From Mytilisepta virgata (lineage: Eukaryota; Mollusca; Bivalvia; Mytilida; Mytilidae), in assembly GCA_028015205.1 (NCBI GenBank), contig CM051521.1, positions 102,710,513 to 102,774,512 on the forward strand: a stretch of DNA of 64,000 bases, written 5' to 3'. Position 1 is the first letter of the stretch. Each line of letters begins with the position of its first letter. Below, in pieces: positions 25,116-37,060 of this stretch. A model generated the notes under the pieces. That model worked only from the letters and a program-made list of their open reading frames with translations. It searched no databases and was not told the DNA's origin. The position numbers and the translations under genes were made by a program.

Positions 25116-26311
25116 AGCAAGTGAACTGCGCTTTTCAAAGTATTGCAGTTCTTCATCTTAAACCCAGAAGATTTTAACTATATAAACAACACCATAAAAG
25201 ACCGCTTCTAGCATCCAGGTAAAGAGTTCTACTTGGAATTTACAGGCGAGTTCCACCAATAAATAATAATGTTAATAATTACTTGTTTCCTAAAAATGCT
25301 GTTCCGTTTCCCGACAAAGATGTAACATATGACAAACATTAAAAGATATTGTAACCGCAGCTAATAAACCCTCTTTATACCTTTCTTATATAAATAATAT
25401 TTCAGTCAAAAGGTAATCTCAAGCCGACATCTCTATCTTAATCCGCATGTCAAGCCAACATAAAACATAAGATACTTCTGACGTCAAAATAACCTTTTCA
25501 GAGTTAGAGTTGCAAAGATGAAAAGAACATACGCCATACATTAAACTTAGAAACTTTTCATCAAGAAATCCATACATGTTTTGAAACAATTTTTCTACGA
25601 ATGGCCATTCCAGTCACATTACACTTTCTTACACCTTTGCTTGACAATGTTTTGCAGCCACGTTATGTACTCTAGATCAATGCCTCACATTCCCTTCGCG
25701 TAACATCCACTAATGGGTGTTCATGTTACCCACAGTAATGTATTTTTGCAATTATTATATCACAGTCTGTACCCCTACCATCAAAACCATTTCTAGGTCT
25801 CTTTTCGTGTTTTAATAGTGAACCAATTTAAATGGTGCTGTGCAAAATTTAACAAATATTAGAATAATTAATACAGTATGGGGAAAAACAAAAAACAAAA
25901 TTTAGAAATAAAAAAAAGTTAAAAAGCGAAAAGGTGTTAACGCAACAAAATGAAAAATGCAAATAAATAACTGGATTAGACTGAATCAAATTTTCATTAA
26001 AAACAGTCAATAATTATGCTTATAACGAAAAAGAATGCTTACCTAGAACTATATTTTCAAAATTATTCGTACTTACCTAATTATACTAATCAAATAAGTA
26101 CTACTGTTATCAGCCCTTTATGATATATTTAATCTATTAAAATTCCAAACATATAAGTATATACATGTATATAAATATACAGTTTATTTGTAAGAGCCGT
26201 AGAAACGGATAGAAATGCAAGGTTTACTGAGGCTAAATCAGTTACAGAATAAATATTAACGATATTGCCCATTTAATAAATATTTTACGTAACATTTAAA
26301 GGATATATAAC
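25116..26311. other. No feature seen
   Basis: AT-rich sequence without a supported exon, RNA gene or repeat. Confidence 0.4.
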
Positions 26312-26567
26312 AAACTAGATGTACTGTGAGCAAAGCTCACAAAAGATACCCCCCGATTTGAAGTCCAATTATCTACCTTGTGTGATATCTGAACCCTAAG
26401 AGTTTTCTTCATGCAAATCTTTGGATGATGTACTTCCTTTCTGTAAAGTTTCCTTGAAATCCATTGAGCGGTCTAGGAGGAGTTGCGCTTACAAGATATA
26501 TGGTCAGACGGACGGACAAGGTGATTCCTATATACCCCCCAAACTTTGTTTGCGGGGGGTATAATAA
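26312..26567 (+). mobile_element. Short Helentron-like element, family 4
   Basis: The left end AAACTAGATGTAC is followed by a hairpin TGTGAGCAAAGCTCACA (26325-26341) and GATACCCCCCG. The right end is a hairpin at 26531-26563 (ATACCCCCCAAAC-TTT-GTTTG...GGGGGGTAT) and then AATAA. The last arm pairs with the left ACCCCCC motif. Only about 250 bp long, with no tandem core and no microsatellite, it is the minimal version of the layout seen in the three larger families. Confidence 0.65.
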
Positions 26568-27508
26568 TTCATAGGGAAAAGTTTCTTAGTCAATGATTTG
26601 TTTTTGTGGCCATACGTTCAATAATATTCGTAGTATTTTCATGATTATGCGAACATTCTTACAGATGTGAATAAAACCTGATTCGTATTAATGCATTACT
26701 TTGTCGGCCGTTTTTTTTAGCTTCTGTGATATACGAATGGTTGTTCAAGGCACGCGCATGATATAATCTCATGCATTTTATTACAACAGATACATTACAC
26801 ATACTCATTACTTTAAATTCTTCAGAGAATTATAACATTAATGCATATTCTGCACATTTCACTAAACATATAAAATAGCTATATAGTAGCTTTCACAATT
26901 ATGAAACTTCATTCTAATAAGCTGACTTGCAGTTCTATTGAACCAACTGATAGTGGGATATTTCTTAATATTAAGGAAAAGTAATATTTTGTATACAGCA
27001 TTTTTTTTATATAATTTATAAGCCCCCCCCCCCCCAAAAAAAAAAAAAAAAAAAAGAGACTAAATATGGCTTGGGTATTTAGAACGGTACCATGCTAAAT
27101 AATGCTGTACGTGGATGTTTTAAACGTTTAACTCTGCTTTTTTCAACGAATAACCAAGAAAAATAACTTCAGGCTCGGTATAATATGTTTAATATCAATT
27201 TTGAACAATTGATTGCATTCTTGCATAAGAATTTAAATCTGCACAAACAGGTCAAACTATGAGGTAAATAGTACGTGAGTGCGGAGAGATATAACTATTG
27301 GATGAATTAGTGTAGAAAATAATTAAGAATGAAAATAACAGCAGAGGTTAACACTGTGACAGAATCTATTAAAGAACATCACACACTTTGACCGAAAAAA
27401 GGAACAAAACGTGTAGAATTAAAACTTAAATATATAGCAGAGGATTTGGAATGTCTGACTTAGTATAAATACTTATCAGTTGTGGGTTTAGGCCAATGCA
27501 ATGAAACA
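26568..27508. other. No gene seen
   Basis: A 13-nt poly-C followed by about 20 A residues lies at 27023-27054. Otherwise I see nothing to report. Confidence 0.4.
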
Positions 27509-27631
27509 GATTCTTCTTCAATTTACTCGTGAGTTATGGAATTTCTCCACCCTAAAAATAGTTAAATTTATAGATTTTAACCATTGAGGGTGGAGAAATT
27601 CCATAACTCATTCGTACCTGAAGGAGAATCT
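27509..27631. repeat. Compact fold-back element (123 bp)
   Basis: TGAGTTATGGAATTTCTCCA (27530) and its exact inverse ending at 27610 form a perfect 24-bp stem. A weaker outer pairing AGATTCT/AGAATCT extends it to 27509 and 27631. The loop is about 33 bp. It is a MITE-like palindrome with no coding capacity. Confidence 0.8.
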
Positions 27632-30600
27632 ATATATATAACGCCGTTCATGGAGTTGATTATATCGTATTACCTGTTCCAAAATTGAAAACAAACCTTA
27701 ATTATATTAAACATCATGTGATACTATAATTTTAATACAACACTTACGCGCTTTTGATAAATCATGTGTTGTCAGTTGTGTTTATTGGGACGAGTTTCTT
27801 AGAATTAGATACTATGATTTTTATAAATAGCATGTATAGATATACAATAATAATTTGATATGATATTGATCTATATATTAATTCACAAACCTCCATTGCT
27901 GAAATGTTTACAAATTCCAGTTATTTTTGACAACACAAAGGAACCGTTTGATGTCATAATTGGTCTAGTGGAGCTGAATTTTGAGGCACAGTACGCCTAA
28001 TGTCTTTGAATACGTGTATACTTAAATTTGTGATCCGATATTAGCAAACTTTCTAATCGGAATAAAAAGCTTTTCCAATCATAAAAGCGACTGATAAAAT
28101 ACACTCCTTAAAAGTAGCCAAGGTAAATAAAACAATGTGAAGGAGTTGTATATTATATAAAACTTGCTCCTTGCGTATATTTGTCCTCTTTAACAGATTA
28201 CCGAAATTTATCAATTGAAATTTTTTACAAACGTCTAAAAATCTTGTCAGATATATACATATTTACTTTGTCAGAAATTGTACATACAAATAAATTTGTT
28301 TCATTAAAAGTAGTATGACGTTACGCGCGATGTTCGTACACATTAGGGTAACGTTACGTCGTCCGTCACAAGCGACGTTTTTCAATGATGAAAATTAAAT
28401 ATGTTCTGCTTTTACACATTTGCACGTTAAAATAATAATTGAAATACCAAACTCGTACAAAATTTAATATACCTCAATGGAAATAACTTGGTTTCTCATT
28501 TTCGACGATCACCAATAACTTAAAACCATTTCATAAAGTTTTATTTCCTTTTATTTTTTTCTAAATTAAGTACATAAACAATACCCATCAAAAATAAAAC
28601 CAAAAAAAAAAAAACAAACCCAAAACAGATTTTTTTTTTTAATCTCACACTCTCCCTCCTTTTTTGAAATTTGTAAAAACAGTAACAAACATTTCTACCA
28701 GCATAACTTTAATCATATTACAAAACAGTATAATTACACTAACAATCACACAGCCTTTAACGTGGTTTAATAAGATTAATTACAGATTAAGATAAATAAT
28801 GTATAAAAACTAAACTGTATAAAAACACTTAATTTTTATAGATTTAAAAAAAATACTTAATTCATTTGATTCAATGTACAGAATGCTTTAGATGAAGCAG
28901 AGCATTCATTAGTCGAATAGAATAAACTTCAAAAATAACTTTAGATGTGACACGGTTTCTACACATTAATGAAAAGTAAAGTCCCAATACCACATGTATT
29001 CGAAAAAAAAACTAATAACAAGTATCATTGTCGGTTTTTTTTTTATTTGGTCTTTTATTTGTTACGATATATTAAAACAAAGGGATTTTAAGAAACTTGT
29101 ACGACGTCCGATTTAGACGTTATTTTAAGAAAATCGCCTCTGTGACATTTTTGTCACTATTTTTGAGAGGCATATCATTTTCTTACTGTTCATATTATGT
29201 TCATAAGTTTAGTTTTTAAATAAAGAAGACGAAAATAACATTTCATAACTGGATTTAAAATGTGTTTAAACTAATCAAAGTTAACCCAGGAAAGAATATA
29301 AAAAGTTATTGGTCGCAGTGTTTTAAAAAAAATCACAAGTGTGACATTTGAGTCACACAAAATGAAAGTGTCATGATTTTTCAATGATTGACTGAAAATA
29401 TATGTCCATTGGAATTTTTTATCTGCTTGAAAATAACATTTGATAGATAGAGCGATTTTTAACCGACGGCCAGGAATTTGTCTTTTTTCACACAAGCTTT
29501 AGGATGACTGAATCGCAAAAAGTTGCATGGGACAGGAAAACTTTATGAACTTAAATGGGCTTATCTGTTTATGACGTCATCATAACGTCACAACAAGTTA
29601 CGTCAGAAAATTTTGCCACAGTGGCAGAAATGTGGCAAAAAGTTGGGGATATGCGCCCAAAAATAAAAATACAAGACCGACTTAAAGCTGAAATATTTTT
29701 GATAAATGTTACCTGGGACAGCAAACATTTTCACGTAAATCTATCTTTAAATGCGCGTAATATTTATGTATAACAGTTTATTAAAATTTAAACAAGTAAA
29801 ATTGGCTGTCCTATTTAAGATCTACAAGAAAATATATATATTGGCATACATTTCTATATTTTTTTTAAATTCTGGACAGTTTTATAGCAGAACACGTTGT
29901 ATGTCTTCAAAGGCATGAACATCGCGCGTAACGTCTATCAATTTTGTATCAAATTAAAATTTCAAAGTAATGCAAAATCTGATTTAACGATTGCTCAATG
30001 ACTCGCATTTAATTTCAGGACTAACTATATGCAAACCTATTTGAGACTTTTAGAATTAGAGAGGTGAATATTGGGCACATTCAACGAATCCTAAAAAAGC
30101 TAGGACCAGAAATATGTTTGACAAAACTTCAGCAAGTGGATTGACTCTCCACAATCTGAATTCTGCCTGCATTTCATAGAAGTGGCTGTAATGACCTTTC
30201 TGATGTATGGTGTACAAAAGCCCAGGATATCAAAGACCGTGCAAATTATTGTAAGTGCCGTAAATTTCCTCTTCCAAATAAGATTTTAACATACCAGTTT
30301 GGTTTTAATTTTTTAGTATTAATATTTCAACTGATAAAACAAATATTTACTGATGTACCAATATACTGTATACTTTATACTACTGTGAATTCAGAAATTA
30401 ATAAAATATTTTTGAATAAAAAATAATTAAAAATAATTGTTTGTTTGCTTATGCATTCTTATTTGTTTCCCTGAAAGCAGAGCTTCAGTTGTTACGATCT
30501 CCCCCCCTTCGAATCTCCCTTTGGTATTTCTTGACTTTACTTATTATATATACAATGCTAAATTGGATAATTTGTCAACGTATAGTTTACTGCTTGATCA

Positions 30601-30932
30601 AGTATTTCATACAAAAATTATGCAGGAAATACAGTCTTGTGAATTAAATAATTAAATGAAAAAAAGAAAAGAAATTAAATTGAAATTTTCTTTTTTTTTA
30701 TCACTGCAGAAAATGCAACTCATACTTTATCTGAAATAAAATTTTATTTTTCCTGAAATAACTGATGCATACTTGAAAAAAAACTTTTTTCAACAATTAT
30801 AGGAGTCTAGCACATATCGCCTTAGACTATCATATCATTTAATCATAATCTTAAACTGAACTTGAAACAAAAGCTTGGCAAAAAAGCAGCACACTTAGTA
30901 TTCAACTATTACACATCCCCTTAACAAAATTC
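27632..30932. other. No supported gene; retroelement tail fragment near 30.5 kb
   Basis: Between 30485 and 30550 the words TTCGAATCTCCCTTTGGTAT and TTCTTGACTTTACTTA match the tail that follows the RT relic at 50.7 kb, so a short 3' fragment of that retroelement is present. This interval lies downstream of the GPCR exon on the minus strand, where its remaining exons (TM6 and TM7) would be expected, but I found no NPxxY-type segment. Confidence 0.5.
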
Positions 30933-30950
30933 TCAAAGAGCTTTACTGAC

Positions 30951-31766
30951 CTTGATTTTTGATTTAAGCCTTTGTCTGTCTCTTGCAAAATCTTGGTTAC
31001 CAGGAGCTGTCCGTTTCCACAATAAAATACCAACAATAGAGTAAGTTACAGCTAAAATTAACAATGGGATGATGTATGTAAAAAGTAATATAAAAATTGT
31101 ATAAATACGACGAGAGTCTGGACTGTCCCATGTTTCTATACATTTTAAAGTTCCACCAATATCAACTGCACGACCCTCAAAGAACTGCACAGCGGCAAGA
31201 GAAAATGCACACATCCATATGACACCGATGACATATTTCTTTCTTGAATATGTTACTCTTAAATGAAGTGGAAAGGTAACTGCCAAAAAGCGATCTATTC
31301 CAATGGCCATATTTGTTAGAACACTCGCCGTTACTGCTAACAATTGAACAAATAAAACAATCGGACACATGGGTGCTGAAAATATCCATTCGTTAAGAAT
31401 GACGTCTGCAAACGTAAACGGCATACAAAACATCGCCATTGCTAAATCGGCTACGGCTAAATTGACGAGAAAATGTCTTAAATCTGTTCTGGAATGTCGA
31501 CCTTTTGTAAAAACTAGAATAGCAAATACGTTTCCGGTTACGGAAAACAAAGTTGTCCATGTATACAATACAATAAGTCCTCCTAAGGATTCGTCAGATA
31601 GTGATATTATAAGATTTGAATAATTTCCTGTGACATTTAGAGTTCCATAATCAAAAGTTCTTAGTGTGTTGGTAAGATTTGTGTCCTTTCCTGAAAAGTT
31701 TTCATTTTTCAATGAGAAATTAAAACCGTCACCATCAAGTTCTGCTGTGATGTTATGGGACATCAT
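30951..31766 (-). CDS. Rhodopsin-class peptide GPCR, first coding exon
   Basis: This 272-codon exon encodes an extracellular N-terminus with six N-glycosylation sequons (Asn 5, 16, 23, 30, 44, 48) and then TM1 to TM5. Visible class-A hallmarks are GN in TM1 (Asn79), LAVAD in TM2 (Asp107), Cys134 before TM3 paired with Cys209 in extracellular loop 2, DRF in place of DRY at 158-160, Trp184 in TM4 and Pro234 in TM5. The exon ends after KSKIK at a donor AAG|GTCAGT, exactly in phase 0; five more codons to a stop are intronic read-through. The ICL3 start (WKRTAPGNQDFARDR) suggests a neuropeptide receptor of the RYamide/luqin, QRFP-like or NPY-like kind, subfamily unresolved. TM6, TM7 and the C-tail must lie in exons I could not locate. 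The receptor would act at the plasma membrane through G proteins. Confidence 0.9.
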
Positions 31767-32865
31767 TTTAATTCGTCAATGATTTGAACAAAGGTAATTA
31801 TTCGCTGTTTAACTATGTAGCACTTTTCGTTTTCCCAAAAGAATGATATTTTTCATTTCCTTATGTAATTTCCTAAAGTGAATTTGTACTATAATTTTGA
31901 GCACAATCAACATTCAACGCTTATTTAAACACGATTATTACCAATGAGCAATGTTGTTTTGAGAGGCGGGACAAGCTCCACGTGTATTGGAGATCAATGT
32001 AATTATCTAAGACAATCCAGCCAATACACAGTCTCACTAGAATTCCTCGTCAGAGAAAATTAACGATACAATCACTACAATAATCACTTTCTGAATACAC
32101 ATCCACTTCTGTATTTCCTTTTCTTCCACTTGGTAATTTTTCTATTGATTTAGTGTTCTGATCACCCTTTCTACCGTTTGACTGCTCATATTTTTATCGT
32201 ATTTATAATTAACTGTAAGAGTAATTTGATTGACTTCTTTTGATTTAAAATAATTGGGTTAATCAAGATATATATTTCAAGATTAATCCGATATAAGATG
32301 TTCAATATTCAATAAGTCATTCTATTCAGTGATGGTCTTTCAGATTTGTAATGGAATCCATATTTCATATCATTATATAATGAGAAGTTGGATAATAAAG
32401 GAAATACAATTATTTCTGATTAAAATTTATTGTTCTTTTAGAAATATTAAAAAGCTTGCATACGTGAAATCACTAGTAATAAACATTGAATTATAGATAT
32501 TTGATGTATTCCTTTTTTTTTTTTTGTCTCTCTTATTTTAATTTCACGTTAAAAGCAGCTTCATTTCCTCTTAAAAAAAGCGTCCCTTATTAAAATCACG
32601 ATAAACAGAATTTAAGACCGTCTTAGTTTGTATGTCAAACCAATTTCAAAACCTTAATAAATGTTTTTCTCCAAATATTTTCTGTACTATAGTGTTGTAT
32701 GCCCCTAAAATACCTGTTCTATGAAAATGAAAGGATATTGGATAAGTATCAATAAGACAATTTCAAATAGAATCCCAAATAAACAAATACTGACGAGATG
32801 GCATTAAATCCTTAATGGAAGTGTCATTTCTGACGTTTTCGTTTAAAAGATCGACAGTATTCGTC
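31767..32865. other. Upstream flank of the GPCR exon
   Basis: This should hold the 5' UTR and possibly the promoter of the GPCR gene (transcribed leftward). No clear TATA box or initiator can be singled out in this AT-rich DNA. No repeat family is recognised here, unlike most of the window. Confidence 0.4.
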
Positions 32866-33130
32866 CTGTTTTACAGTTAAACCGAGCACAGTCTGACCCT
32901 CCTATCTAAATCATGACAGTCCAACAACATTTTTCAGTTCTGGCAAGCGTTCACCTTGTTGTTAAGCATACTGTATTGGCTGTTATAGTATGTTTTATAA
33001 ACCATAGTATTAGGATAGATAAGGGGGAGGTTTGGTTACCCATAAAACGGATTTAACCCCACCACTGTTGAGTATCTGTACCAAGTCAGACTATCCTGGC
33101 TCTCTGTTTACGTTTATGTTTGTGTTTTGT
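32866..33130 (+). repeat. Dispersed repeat R3, copy 2 (opposite orientation)
   Basis: It reads as the inverse complement of the copies at 13.98 and 44.3-44.9 kb: GAGCACAGTCTGACCCTCCT, GCGTTCACCTTGTTGTTAAG, CATACTGTATTGGCTG, then CCCACCACTGTTGAGTATCT. The divergence is substantial. The frame at 33155-33487 lies just outside it and has no family resemblance. Confidence 0.7.
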
Positions 33131-33519
33131 GCTCTTTATGGGTATCGTTGATCGATGTTATTAATTTTGTTGTTTACAGTATTCGATACAATAAACATGA
33201 AACTAAAAATAAGTAGACAAGAGATTGAAAATAAAGGGACAGGGCTTTGCCATGCACACATAGACTGTGCGAAGTTAAACAAGGTCGCGAGTACCCAACC
33301 CTCCTCCCACTTAATCCTGGATTGGTGGCTAAACAAAGGTAGACAACTAATAAAAATCAATACATTAAATGTCGACAGAATACCGAAGTGTTATGACAGA
33401 GGTAAATTATCAAATCAAACGACAAGGCAAAGTCGTGAGAACTCAAACATATTATACAAAACTATAAAGACACAACCTAAAGTTTAAAAACACATACATC
33501 TGTAACACCACTACCCCTA

Positions 33520-33544
33520 CCCCCCCCCCCCCCCCCCCCCCCCC
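33520..33544 (+). repeat. Poly-C run of 25
   Basis: This is the longest of eight poly-C runs of at least 13 in the window (others at 5498, 7110, 15722, 23117, 27023, 57022 and 59978). All eight are C on the given strand. It is followed by GCCCGG. Confidence 0.95.
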
Positions 33545-34017
33545 GCCCGGTTGTACCAATAGGAATTCAAATAGTGTGCTGAAAAACATGTCTTCAAAAT
33601 GCATTAAAGAAAATGTTGGTAAAGAACTTTTGTTAAAATGAATGTGGTTTTTGACGAATTAAACAATTGCATTAACTAATACCGTATCGATCGTTGTATC
33701 CAACACTGGTGAATTACATAACGCAAAACAGATTTTAGTTTATCATGTGGCAGGGTTGATAAATCATAGAGAAATGACAAGTAATAATAATGTTGTAGTA
33801 GTTAAGAAAGATGTTCCTGTAAGTCTTTAGATTTGTATAAAATTCACATCTAATTCATTTCTGCTCCAGCATATGGTGTCTTCGTATCACAATTAATAGA
33901 ATACTCTATGGCTTCCTCTGACTATGAAAATTTTGTAAGTAGAGGTATTTACTTTACATGGAAGTTATTCAGTCAGGAATATGAGGAAGTAAGACTGATA
34001 CTGTCTTTTCGAATTCT

Positions 34018-34306
34018 TCAGACAACATCACGAGTTGGTTGATCAATATACTGTTTCTGTGTCTCAACGTTACTTATTCGTTTTGGCATATTTCTTTCAC
34101 TTTCTTTCATCTTTGGTATCATTGACTTTTCACCGGATTGGACACTGTGGATGAATCTCTCGTCGGTGATCACATGACGGCTGAGGCTAGCGTGGCCCGA
34201 GATACTGACTGTCGACGCACCATGATCTTTCCCTTTCGGCTTCATCCGATGGTTACGAAAATTCTTTGATCCACGAGTCTGTGCTGTGTGATGTCGGGGT
34301 AGCTTA
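34018..34306 (-). CDS. Candidate terminal exon, product unrecognised
   Basis: A hydrophilic, basic segment of 95 residues starts after an acceptor-like AGATAG and ends in TGA at 34018: LPRHHTAQTRGSKNFRNH, then HASLSRHVITDERFIHSV and NVETQKQYIDQPTRDVV. Its codon composition is less AT-biased than its surroundings, which suggests real or formerly real coding sequence. The adjoining frame upstream (to about 34457) is Ser/Lys-rich and lies in another phase, so a frameshift within a single exon is an alternative. It resembles a cytoplasmic tail rather than a folded domain. It lies upstream of the GPCR exon on the same strand, so it would belong to a different gene. Confidence 0.35.
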
Positions 34307-35638
34307 CTATCTTACACACTGATCTATTGTCATTACTGTTTGGCAAGCATGATGACATTGTTGACTTGAATTTCGTACACTTACTATTGCTCTTTCCTTC
34401 TGATATTTCGTTTTCTGAATATTGGTAGCTACATCTACTCCTTTTATTACACGCCACATAAAGTAGGTTTTAATATGGTACAATAGCTCTCAAGTTCGTC
34501 ATTAACTGACGGAAGTACAGTATATGTAGTAAGGAGGTTTTTTTTCACAGGGGTTTAATATTGCATCCGGGGGACCCAGCATTATATCTCTGCTTGCCAT
34601 GACACTAATGAAAACTGAGTATCCAGCAAATTGAAAAAAATCACTTACAGCAACACCAAAAGAAGATAAAACAGAAATATGATTATTACTTAACTCGATA
34701 CTAGAAAAGAAGACCTTACATAAAAATGACTGACACGATGAAAAAGTTCCTTGCTTACAATGCTTCTTTCTTTGCTGACAACTAGCTAAAAGTACAAACT
34801 GAGTGATAAAAGACTAAAGACAATGTATGAGCTATGATACATTTACTTCGAAAATACCATATTGTCTTAAAAAAGTATAGAAAAAATAATTATCTACTGC
34901 AAGACTATATATAACATGTACAATAGGAATCTGAATGTGAGACGCCAAAATGAAATAGAAATAAACATATCTGGAATCTAGATGTCATCTTTTATGGTTT
35001 CTTGTCAATCGATGTGATGAAAACAAATCTAAAACAAACACTTCCCTAAAGATTCAACATTGCCTTGTTTTTAAAGACATACTACATGACATATTGGCTG
35101 AATCTTCAATCTACTTTGTTGTAACATTTACTGTATGTCTCTTTTGTTATTGATTTAATATTTAATTTAGGCGGTGTTTCCCGATAACATGATACTAACC
35201 TGTGATATTTACAAGGATAGAATGAAAAGCAAAAACACATGTGTTAGATATATATAGCAGCCAGATATCATCTGGTTTGACTCTATGGCTAATATTTGGA
35301 TTCACTTTACTGGTATAAAAGTGAAACCTCAAAATTTACAGTTTTTGTCTGATGTTCAAGGACGATGTATAGTTTATATTCAGTAAAACAAACATATATG
35401 GGACGCTATTAAAATTGCTGATTTTGATGGACTACGGATATTTTCTGTCCCTCTGCTAAACTTTCACGTCCATGTTCACACATTGCGATGTATTGTGGTT
35501 TGGGCCTTTTATGAACGGGAGCACCACCACTTTCAATATTCCGATGCATGTTGTGTTTTGCCATATACAAAAATCCTCAGTCAACTCTTTAACTTTTTCT
35601 TTTTATTATATTTCTTTTTTTAATATTAATTTATGGCA

Positions 35639-36411
35639 AGCCATTTTACTATTTATTCTAACTTCAAGATATCTAATAAACTTTATAAGAAATTTCATAT
35701 AATTTGTAAGATATCTCATATAATTTTCTTTCTAAGATATTTTATAAACTATATAAGATATCTTATAAACTATATAAGATATCTTATAAAATATATGAGA
35801 TATCATATAAAGTATATAAGATATCTTATAAACTTTATAAGATATCTTATATACTTTATGAGATATCTTATATACTTTATGATATATCTTGTTTACTTTA
35901 TCAGATATCTTATAAACTTTAGAAGATATCTTATAAAGTATATAAGATATCTTATAAAAACTAGATTATATAAATATCTTATATCTTATATGAGATATCT
36001 TATATACTTTATAAGATATCTTATATAGTTTATAAGATATCTTATATAGTTTATAAGATATCTCATATAATTTTCTTTATAAGATATCTTATGAATTATA
36101 TGAGATATCTTATAAACTATATGAGATATCTTATAAAATATATGTTTGTTTGTTTGTTTAGTTGGGGTTTAACGCCATTTTCAGTACACTCGGCGGCCAG
36201 TTTTTATTGGTGGAGGAAGCCAGAGTACCCGAAGAGAACCACCGACCTTCGGTAGGAAAATTGGCAATCCTTGTCAGTTAAGGTGGAAGTCGAACACACC
36301 CCGCCATAGGTGAGATTCGAACTCGCATATATGAGATATCTTATAAAGTATATGAGATATCTTATATATTATATGAGATATCTTGAAGTTAGAATAAATA
36401 GTAAAACGGCT
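35639..36411. mobile_element. Fold-back element with 21-bp palindromic array
   Basis: Terminal inverted repeats of 36 bp (35639-35674 and 36376-36411, one mismatch; AGCCATTTTACTATTTATTC type) enclose an array of 21-bp units built around AGATATCT, e.g. AGATATCTTATAAACTATATA. About twenty GATATC cores are present. Because 21 is a multiple of three the plus strand stays open for 131 codons with a 7-residue period, but this is not a gene. TATTAATT occurs at 35624-35631 and 36411-36418 and may be the target duplication, although the left copy lies several bases outside the inverted repeat. The array is interrupted by a SINE at 36144-36326. Confidence 0.8.
36144..36326 (-). mobile_element. tRNA-derived SINE inserted in the palindromic array
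   Basis: On the minus strand it begins at a Pol III box-B-like GCGAGTTCGAATCTCAC, passes through 'tggttctcttcgggtactctgg' and 'cctccaccaataaaaactgg', and ends in GCGTTAAACCCCAACTAAAC with an (AAAC)n tail. This is a very common molluscan SINE pattern; it may belong to the V-SINE/RUDI or MetaSINE groups, but I cannot decide which. It is flanked by ATATAT on both sides (36138-36143 and 36327-36332), a plausible but low-complexity target duplication. No box A is evident, so it may be 5'-truncated. Confidence 0.75.
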
Positions 36412-36885
36412 ATTAATTCGTTATTTTGAATGATAGAGTACGACGAAGTAGGCCTTGAAGTTTGGTCATACACCAATGTTCTCTATTCACCCTCAAACGA
36501 TATCTTTTTCAAGCCTGCTTCCAATAATAATAGATTAATACATGGCCTTTTCATATTGCCCTTATTATCAGCACGAGACCTTGATATCGGCCTCGAGGTC
36601 AGATAACAAGACCAATTTGAAAAAAGGCCATTTTACTGCCGAATTAGATTTTCCTGTCGTTTGACCAGCATCTTGCTGTTCCTACATGATCCGACGATTA
36701 TGTACAGTTGGGCGGAAGTTACGTCGGTGATGCTCACCAGAGGGCATATATCATGTTATTACCCTCGTAAAATGTTATTGCCCTGGGGGAGATGCTGCAA
36801 ATTGCGCTTTTATTACACATGCAAAATCAGTGTTATTTCAATAAAATATGTGATTATTCATATTATTTCATTCTATTAATACTTT

Positions 36886-37060
36886 GGCTTCCTATTTCGG
36901 TATTTTTGGTTGAGGACTTCTTGTTAAATATAAGTTTGGTTTTTGGTCTTCCAAATGTTTCGGTTTTAATATTGCTGATGAGAGGTAACTCCTTGAAACG
37001 CGTCGTATACAGCATCGTATAAATTTACTATATCTAATATTAGTATCTTTGGATTGTTAT
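36886..37060 (+). repeat. 378-bp retroposon family, 5'-truncated copy
   Basis: It runs from GGCTTCCTATTTCGGTATTT through CCAAATGTTTCGGTTTTAAT to the shared 3' end TATCTTTGGATTGTTAT. It matches the last 175 bp or so of the unit found three times at 48.6-49.5 kb and also at 43.5 kb. The common 3' end with variable 5' ends points to retroposition. Confidence 0.85.

Noticed and set aside
30019..30252. Possible exon with acceptor-like TTTAATTTCAG and donor-like ATT|GTAAGT
   Set aside because: All three frames contain a stop between the two sites; only the last 130 bp stay open and match nothing.
33155..33487. 110-codon plus-strand frame
   Set aside because: It adjoins dispersed repeat R3, has no domain, and ends near a 25-nt poly-C; no splice support.
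35633..36028. 131-codon open frame with a YIRYLIN-type 7-residue period
   Set aside because: It is a direct consequence of the 21-bp palindromic array (21 = 7 codons) inside a fold-back element; no splice or start context.
36311..36327. tRNA-like box B
   Set aside because: It belongs to a SINE; no cloverleaf can be drawn, so it is not a tRNA gene.
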